Positions 59,590-64,000 of a stretch of DNA of 64,000 bases are shown one piece after another. The stretch is taken from contig NZ_AUMP01000002.1 of assembly GCF_000430745.1 (NCBI RefSeq), positions 350,449 through 414,448 of the forward strand, written 5' to 3'. The notes under the pieces are model-generated. The model saw only the letters and a program-made list of their open reading frames with translations. It did no database searches and was not told the origin of the DNA. The first letter of the stretch is position 1, and every line of letters begins with the position of its first letter. Made by a program: the position numbers and the translations under genes. The DNA comes from Fictibacillus gelatini DSM 15865. GTDB taxonomy: Bacteria > Bacillota > Bacilli > Bacillales > Fictibacillaceae.

Positions 59590-60075
59590 CTAACGGATAT
59601 CAAAAATTTTATATGCCGTATAGCCAAATTGTTTTCCCGGGTTGATGGTTTCATTTTCAAACGGAACTAAGCTTTTGTCTTGCAGAAAATAATGGACCAT
59701 CATCGAAGTTTGCGGATCCGTTTTTAGTTCATCAAATGTAAGGAATTTGACTTCTTCAATTTCGTTTTCGGCCGCCCTTAATTCTCCTTCAATCGCCTCT
59801 AATTGAAAAACAATCATATTGTCACTGATTTCATTGTTTATTACACCCGTTCGAATTCCAACCACACCAACGGTTTTGCATACTATTCCTGTTTCCTCAA
59901 ACACTTCCCGAATGGCCGCCTGATCAACGGTTTCTCCTGGTTCAACAAAACCAGCCGGAATAGACCACTTACCTTTTAATCCGCCATAGCTTTTTTTTAC
60001 AACGAGACATTTGCCATCTTGAATAACAAGACCTGCTGCTGCCAGCCATACTTTCCCCCGGTTTTTCCTTTCCAT
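59590..60075 (-). CDS. Nudix hydrolase
   Basis: 161 residues. Nudix box GFVEPGETVDQAAIREVFEE then TGI. Upstream strand segment KGKWSIPAG is typical. Nucleotide-diphosphate substrate unknown. Start ATG 60075 after AAGGAGAG. Confidence 0.9.
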   Translation of the reverse strand: MERKNRGKVWLAAAGLVIQDGKCLVVKKSYGGLKGKWSIPAGFVEPGETVDQAAIREVFEETGIVCKTVGVVGIRTGVINNEISDNMIVFQLEAIEGELRAAENEIEEVKFLTFDELKTDPQTSMMVHYFLQDKSLVPFENETINPGKQFGYTAYKIFDIR

Positions 60076-60098
60076 TGAACTCTCTCTCCTTGCATTTA

Positions 60099-60135
60099 AA
60101 AACAAAGGAACAGAAGATTGCCTCTGTTCCTTTGT
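60099..60135 (-). terminator. Terminator of ndh
   Basis: AAACAAAGGAACAGAGG ... TCTGTTCCTTTGTTT then TTTAAA. Confidence 0.85.
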
Positions 60136-61344
60136 TTACTTAAATAAGTTTAACTTTCCTTTTTTAAGAACCATTGGAATTCCGCCAATTAAATAGAGCC
60201 AGCGGTTATCAATGACTTTTTTCATTGCAGCTGCGGTTGATCCGAATAATTTTTTGTTTCCGACAACCCCAATTGCTTCTCCTCTACCTAATGAAGCAAC
60301 TGTACCTTTATTATGATAATGAAACTCTTCAAGAGATCCGCCCGCAATTAAAGCTTTCAAGTTTTTAGCAACCGTATATGCTTGCTGCATCGCTATTTGG
60401 GCAGTAGGCGGATAGGGACGATTAATCTCTTCATTAATAATCAGAGCACAATCACCGATCACAAAAATGTAGTCATGTCCGGGCATACGAAGGTCTTTTT
60501 CAACTTTTACACGGCCGCGCATCGTTTCAAATCCAGCGTCTTCAATTAAATGGTTGCCACGGACGCCACCCGTCCAAACGATCGTAGCGGCTTTAATGTC
60601 TTCTCCATTTCCAAGCAGCACGCCGCCTTCGTAACATTCCTTAATAGGTACCCCGACAAGGAATTCGATGCCTCGGCGTTCTAAATTGTACATCGCATAC
60701 TCCACAAGTTCCACATCAAATCCCGGCAAAACAGTTGGAGCCGCTTCAACATTTACTACACGGACTTTCTCACGCGGAACATCATACTCTTTGCATAGTT
60801 CAGGAATGCGATCAGCCAATTCACCGACAAACTCAATACCTGTAAATCCTGCACCCCCGACGACAATCGTTACTAATTGATCACGATTTTCCTTCGTATT
60901 ATTATATAAAGAGAAACAATATTCAATGTGTTCACGAATCTGGCGAACCGAATTGATGCTGCGAATACCGAACGCATGCTCTTTTAAGCCCGGGATGCCA
61001 AATGTTTCAGGATCCGAACCAAGGCCAATAACAAGATAATCGTAAGTTAATTCACCTTTATTTTCAAGGATGACCACTTTTTCATCTTTCTTTATCTCTT
61101 TCACAGTATCCTGGACAAAATGAATCTTGTTCGTATCAATAATATCCTCAATTGGAATGCGTGTTTTGTCGTGATGTAATGTACCTGCCGCATTTTCATG
61201 AAGCCATGTCGTTTGATAGTGATAATTATGTTTGTTTACTAATATTACATTTGCTTGATTTAAGCTTAGCTCTTTCTGCAAGCGGATGGCTGTCATGATT
61301 CCGCCATATCCCGCACCAAGGATGACTATAGTCGGCTTACTCAT
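60136..61344 (-). CDS. ndh: Type II NADH dehydrogenase (NDH-2), YumB-like
   Basis: 402 residues. FAD motif [13 protein letters not shown] motif [17 protein letters not shown], and FVIGDCALI. Oxidises NADH and reduces menaquinone at the membrane surface. Full length. Start after GGGAAG. A Rex-type operator lies 68 bases upstream. Confidence 0.93.
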   Translation of the reverse strand: MSKPTIVILGAGYGGIMTAIRLQKELSLNQANVILVNKHNYHYQTTWLHENAAGTLHHDKTRIPIEDIIDTNKIHFVQDTVKEIKKDEKVVILENKGELTYDYLVIGLGSDPETFGIPGLKEHAFGIRSINSVRQIREHIEYCFSLYNNTKENRDQLVTIVVGGAGFTGIEFVGELADRIPELCKEYDVPREKVRVVNVEAAPTVLPGFDVELVEYAMYNLERRGIEFLVGVPIKECYEGGVLLGNGEDIKAATIVWTGGVRGNHLIEDAGFETMRGRVKVEKDLRMPGHDYIFVIGDCALIINEEINRPYPPTAQIAMQQAYTVAKNLKALIAGGSLEEFHYHNKGTVASLGRGEAIGVVGNKKLFGSTAAAMKKVIDNRWLYLIGGIPMVLKKGKLNLFK

Positions 61345-61411
61345 ACAATCACTTCCCGTTCATTTTTATTTAGTTTGACCCGCTCTCGTTAGAACTATTA
61401 TCCCGAAAAGT

Positions 61412-61429
61412 TTGTGATAAATTTCACGT
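61412..61429 (-). promoter_or_regulatory. Rex-type operator upstream of ndh
   Basis: TTGTGATAAATTTCACGT matches the Rex consensus TTGTGAAATATTTCACAA at 14 of 18 positions, with both core half-sites TTGTGA and TCAC. The 307-base divergent gap to yumC holds this site and AT-rich promoter sequence. Confidence 0.6.
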
Positions 61430-61651
61430 AGTAGCATAAAAGAATAGACAATTCTCAAATTGCCATAAATATACCTATTTATATCCATATTCATCTTAAT
61501 TCTTTTTGTTTGTTTTTTCAACCACTTTATAGATGTGTCAATTTTCTGTCACTTCGTTTTCTTGCCGCTTTGCCTGCCCTGTTAATTCTTTTTTTCACCT
61601 GGATTGTAAGCTATAATAAAAACGTGAAGTTATACTATTGGGGGTGGAAGA

Positions 61652-62632
61652 ATGTCGGAACAAGAATTGTTTGATATTACAATAATCGGCGGTGGACCGA
61701 CCGGTTTATTTGCTGCATTTTACGGCGGAATGCGCCAGATGAAAGTAAAAATCATCGAGAGCATGCCACAATTAGGAGGACAGCTTGCTGCTTTATATCC
61801 CGAAAAGTACATATATGATGTAGCAGGTTTCCCGAAGGTGCTTGCGCAAGATTTAGTGAACAACTTAAAAGAGCAGGCGAATCAATTTAATCCAACTATT
61901 GTTTTAGAAGAATCCGTACAAAATGTAGAAAAAAAAGGGGAACATTTTGTACTGACTACTGACCAGGCTATTCACCATTCAAAAGCCGTTCTTATAACAG
62001 CCGGAGTCGGAGCTTTTCAACCGCGACGTTTAGAGCTTGACGGTGTCCGGCAATATGAAGGAAAAAATCTTCATTATTTTGTCAATGACTTGCAAGCTTT
62101 CAGGGATAAACAAGTTCTTGTATGCGGCGGCGGCGATTCTGCTGTTGACTGGGCTTTAATGCTCGAACCTATTGCCAGCAAAGTAACGCTGACGCATCGA
62201 CGTGACAAGTTCCGCGCCCATGAGCATAGCGTCGAACAGCTTATGAATTCGAAGATTGAAATAAAAACACCTTACCAAATTAAAGAGATTGTCGGTAACG
62301 GGGAAAAAATAACGGCCGTCACGCTTGAGACGGAAGGCACAACAGAAACCCTTTATGTCGATGCCGTTATCGTCAATTACGGTTTTGTCTCCTCACTTGG
62401 ACCGATTAAAACGTGGGGTCTTGAAATCGTGAAAAACTCGATTGTCGTTAATTCAAAGATGGAAACGAATATTCCTGGAATTTATGCTGCGGGCGATGTT
62501 TGCACATACGATGGAAAAGTGAAATTAATTGCCTCCGGATTTGGAGAAGCACCTACTGCCATTAATAATGCAAAAACGTATATTGATCCTTCAGCGAAAA
62601 CACAGCCACAGCATAGCACAAGCATGTTTTAA
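61652..62632 (+). CDS. yumC: Ferredoxin/flavodoxin-NADP+ reductase YumC
   Basis: 326 residues, thioredoxin-reductase-like FNR. FAD motif [19 protein letters not shown] motif [11 protein letters not shown], and no redox CxxC, which separates it from thioredoxin reductase. GGGGGTGG precedes the start. Full length. Confidence 0.95.
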   Translation: MSEQELFDITIIGGGPTGLFAAFYGGMRQMKVKIIESMPQLGGQLAALYPEKYIYDVAGFPKVLAQDLVNNLKEQANQFNPTIVLEESVQNVEKKGEHFVLTTDQAIHHSKAVLITAGVGAFQPRRLELDGVRQYEGKNLHYFVNDLQAFRDKQVLVCGGGDSAVDWALMLEPIASKVTLTHRRDKFRAHEHSVEQLMNSKIEIKTPYQIKEIVGNGEKITAVTLETEGTTETLYVDAVIVNYGFVSSLGPIKTWGLEIVKNSIVVNSKMETNIPGIYAAGDVCTYDGKVKLIASGFGEAPTAINNAKTYIDPSAKTQPQHSTSMF

Positions 62633-62695
62633 AAAACAAAATGGCTTCGCAACTTTAGTAAAAAATCGGTCAATTGCCGATTCCTGTTATTTAAA

Positions 62696-62730
62696 ATAAA
62701 GAGCCTTTCCTTCGGGATTGGCTCTTTGTT
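62696..62730 (+). terminator. Terminator after yumC
   Basis: AAAGAGCC ... GGCTCTTTG with a TTCGG-type loop. Confidence 0.8.
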
Positions 62731-62748
62731 AAAATTAGGAGGTATTCT

Positions 62749-62922
62749 ATGAACCGTCAACCAATGGAAGAAGAAATGCATGTTGCCGAATTGCTGCAAG
62801 ACTTGCAGCGTCATTTAGGCCACCTACATTATACCGATGAATCCTTTCTTGAAAATGTTCAAACTCATTTGCCGAAAATGAAAAAAGTGCTGGATGAAAT
62901 CGAGAATTATCTTAAGGAATAA
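62749..62922 (+). CDS. Small helical protein, 57 aa
   Basis: 57 residues, acidic and amphipathic: MNRQPMEEEMHVAELLQDLQ and FLENVQTHLPKMKKVLDEIE. AGGAGG lies 7 bases before the ATG. Function unknown; too short for common cutoffs. Confidence 0.75.
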   Translation: MNRQPMEEEMHVAELLQDLQRHLGHLHYTDESFLENVQTHLPKMKKVLDEIENYLKE

Positions 62923-62929
62923 TTTCCAG

Positions 62930-63022
62930 TTACAAAAAGAAAAACGATGTAGTATACTAAAAACAACGGACAAGCGCCGTTAACTATTGAATGTTTATCC
63001 AGTGCCGGCACACTGGATTTTT
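62930..63022 (+). ncRNA. Candidate small RNA
   Basis: Promoter TTACAA (62930-62935), 17 bases, TATACT (62953-62958). The expected ~58-nt transcript has a hairpin AACGG...CCGTT and ends with ATCCAGTG / CACTGGAT plus TTTTT (62997-63022). There is no ORF with a ribosome site. Could instead be a leader remnant. Confidence 0.45.
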
Positions 63023-63040
63023 ACATACGGCCAAATTGAA

Positions 63041-63073
63041 AATAAGCCCGGCATTTGCCGGGCTTATTTTATT
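63041..63073. terminator. Bidirectional terminator
   Basis: AAATAAGCCCGGCA / TGCCGGGCTTATTTT past the SASP gene. Confidence 0.9.
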
Positions 63074-63353
63074 GTTTCTTTCCAAGCTGAGCTTTAGCCA
63101 TTTTGACCATTTCGCTCACCATATTTCCGCCAATAGGGCCGCCGATCTTCCCTGCTTCTTTCGCAGTTAAATTCCCGTTGTAATCCTTATCCAGCGGCAC
63201 GCCTACTTCTTTTGCCACCTCGTATTTCACTTGTTCAGGATGATCCGGATCCACAGTATACCCTTGCTTCGCCATGACTTTTGCTTTCAAGCGATCCAAT
63301 CCTTCTCTCGCTTCAGGGACAAGTATACGCCGATTTCGATTACGTCTTCCCAT
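63069..63353 (-). CDS. Alpha/beta-type small acid-soluble spore protein
   Basis: 94 residues. VKYEVAKEVGVPLDKDYNGN holds the GPR protease site and LTAKEAGKIGGPIGGNMVSE the DNA-binding helix of alpha/beta SASPs. Coats spore DNA and is degraded at germination. The N-terminus is longer and more basic (GRRNRNRRILVPEAREGLDR) than in classic SspA/B. Start ATG 63353 after GGGAGG; an ATG two codons upstream is too close. Confidence 0.93.
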   Translation of the reverse strand: MGRRNRNRRILVPEAREGLDRLKAKVMAKQGYTVDPDHPEQVKYEVAKEVGVPLDKDYNGNLTAKEAGKIGGPIGGNMVSEMVKMAKAQLGKKQ

Positions 63354-63492
63354 TTTCATAACCTCCCTTACGCTTAATGTATCCATTTTTACAGGAAAAA
63401 CAAAATTGCTTCTCAATTTTGTTTGGAGGAGAAACGGGATTTGAGTGAATAGTGATTCTGGCAAGACGAAATCAGGACCCCGAACGAGAAAA

Positions 63493-63640
63493 TTGTCCTT
63501 GAGATGGATTCTATCGGACAGATTTCTGTCTCCAGACCGTATTTTTGTCTTTGAGACAGGTTCTATCGGACAGATTTTCGTCTCCAGACTGTATTTTTGT
63601 CCTTGAAACAGGTTCTATCGGACAGATTTCTGTCTCCGGA
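63493..63640. repeat. Three tandem copies of a 52-bp hairpin-forming repeat
   Basis: TCTATCGGACAGATTT recurs at 63510, 63562 and 63614 (period 52). Each unit has GGACAGA-TTT-CTGTCTCC, so it can fold. With the IS end it fills the 399 bases between the SASP gene and the transposase. Confidence 0.85.
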
Positions 63641-63644
63641 CGAG

Positions 63645-64000
63645 GCCACTGAAAAAGTCCCCCGAAAAAAGTGTGATTCCCAAAATATATAAGGAAGTAA
63701 CACTTTTTTTATGTAATAATTAACTTATCAAATTCTCGTGGGTGGTATAAAGATGATTCAAAAACAACAATCTATGGTTTTCAGTCCTTTTATGGGGATT
63801 TACGATTTGGTTATTCCTAAAGATCACTTATTACGAAAAATAAATGAGCTAGTTGATTTCTCCTTTGTTTACGAGGAATTGAAAGATAAATATTGTCATG
63901 ATAACGGTCGAACTGCTATCGATCCGATCTGTATGTTTAAATATTTATTGTTAAAAAGTATTTATGATTTATCGGATGAGGATTTAGTGGAACGTTCTGG
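63645..64000 (+). mobile_element. IS1182-type insertion sequence, left part
   Basis: Transposase start at 63753; the left end is probably near CCACTGAAAAAGTCCCC (about 63646). The right part is outside the window, so the inverted repeat pair cannot be checked. Confidence 0.75.
63753..64000 (+). CDS. IS1182-family transposase, N-terminal part (cut by window edge)
   Basis: The first 82 residues are present: IPKDHLLRKINELVDFSFVY, GRTAIDPICMFKYLLLKSIY and LSDEDLVERS, characteristic of the IS1182/IS5-like DUF772 transposase N-terminus. The DDE catalytic core lies beyond the window. The ribosome site is weak, usual for transposases. Confidence 0.88.
   Translation, partial: MIQKQQSMVFSPFMGIYDLVIPKDHLLRKINELVDFSFVYEELKDKYCHDNGRTAIDPICMFKYLLLKSIYDLSDEDLVERS

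Noticed and set aside
63493..63640. CRISPR array
   Set aside because: Units are 52 bp with no conserved repeat/unique spacer alternation, only three copies, and no cas genes.

Overview
The window is a low-to-moderate G+C chromosome segment of an endospore-forming Bacillaceae bacterium (Bacillus sensu lato; species not identified). The evidence is gene content (CotJ, CotD, CotH, CotF-like and SASP spore proteins, SinI/SinR, TasA/SipW), strong AGGAGG-type ribosome binding sites with several TTG and GTG starts, T-box and S-box leaders, and blocks that match Bacillus subtilis gene order as I know it (leuS to ytkD; yugO/pgi/yugI; pepA to yumC). The ancestral blocks are broken up by species-specific spore and small-protein genes.

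Layout. 1-870: start of leuS with its leucine T-box leader. 960-7550: M50 protease, YttB, the tRNA modification pair mnmL-mnmM, YtpB, YtpA, YtoA and a VOC protein. 7718-8815: cotJABC operon. 8883-12223: metK under a SAM-I riboswitch and pckA, divergent. 12337-18630: DUF3949 protein, an MFS pump with its TetR repressor and a two-site operator, ytmA, the ytlACD ABC transporter and ytkD. 18736-26804: small hypothetical genes, holin-like protein, SGNH esterase, OPT transporter coupled to a PqqD-like protein, DEDDh exonuclease, YjcZ-type peptide. 26900-31979: amino-sugar operon nagA-nagB-nagR-murQ-nagP. 32083-34808: spore coat/small-protein island with tRNA-Ala(GGC). 34916-39886: DeoR/HAD pair, DUF3189, stand-alone RsgI-N domain, cotH divergent from a CotG-like Arg/Ser protein. 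40012-46265: K+ channel, pgi, yugI, asnB, aspartase/fumarase-type lyase. 46356-49102: small genes, a 54-bp tandem repeat, CvfC-like HEAT protein, cyclase. 49305-54143: a biofilm module. 54170-62922: YdjM-like small gene, polysaccharide deacetylase, pepA, DUF309, BtuF-like protein, yuiC/B/A, Nudix, NDH-2, yumC. 62930-64000: candidate small RNA, SASP, 52-bp repeats and the left part of an IS1182-type element.

The most interesting region is 49.2-54.1 kb. A cyclic-di-GMP-I (GEMM) riboswitch lies directly in front of sinI, the antirepressor of SinR. SinR is next, then convergently come sipW, tasA and a third SipW-type secreted protein that looks TapA-like. Dyads of the form GTTCTT-N4-AAGAAC, the shape expected of SinR operators, lie upstream of sipW and between an unknown 79-aa gene and a CapA-family gene. 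Together this suggests a circuit in which c-di-GMP sets SinI and so the matrix genes. Parts of that chain are inference and are marked as such.
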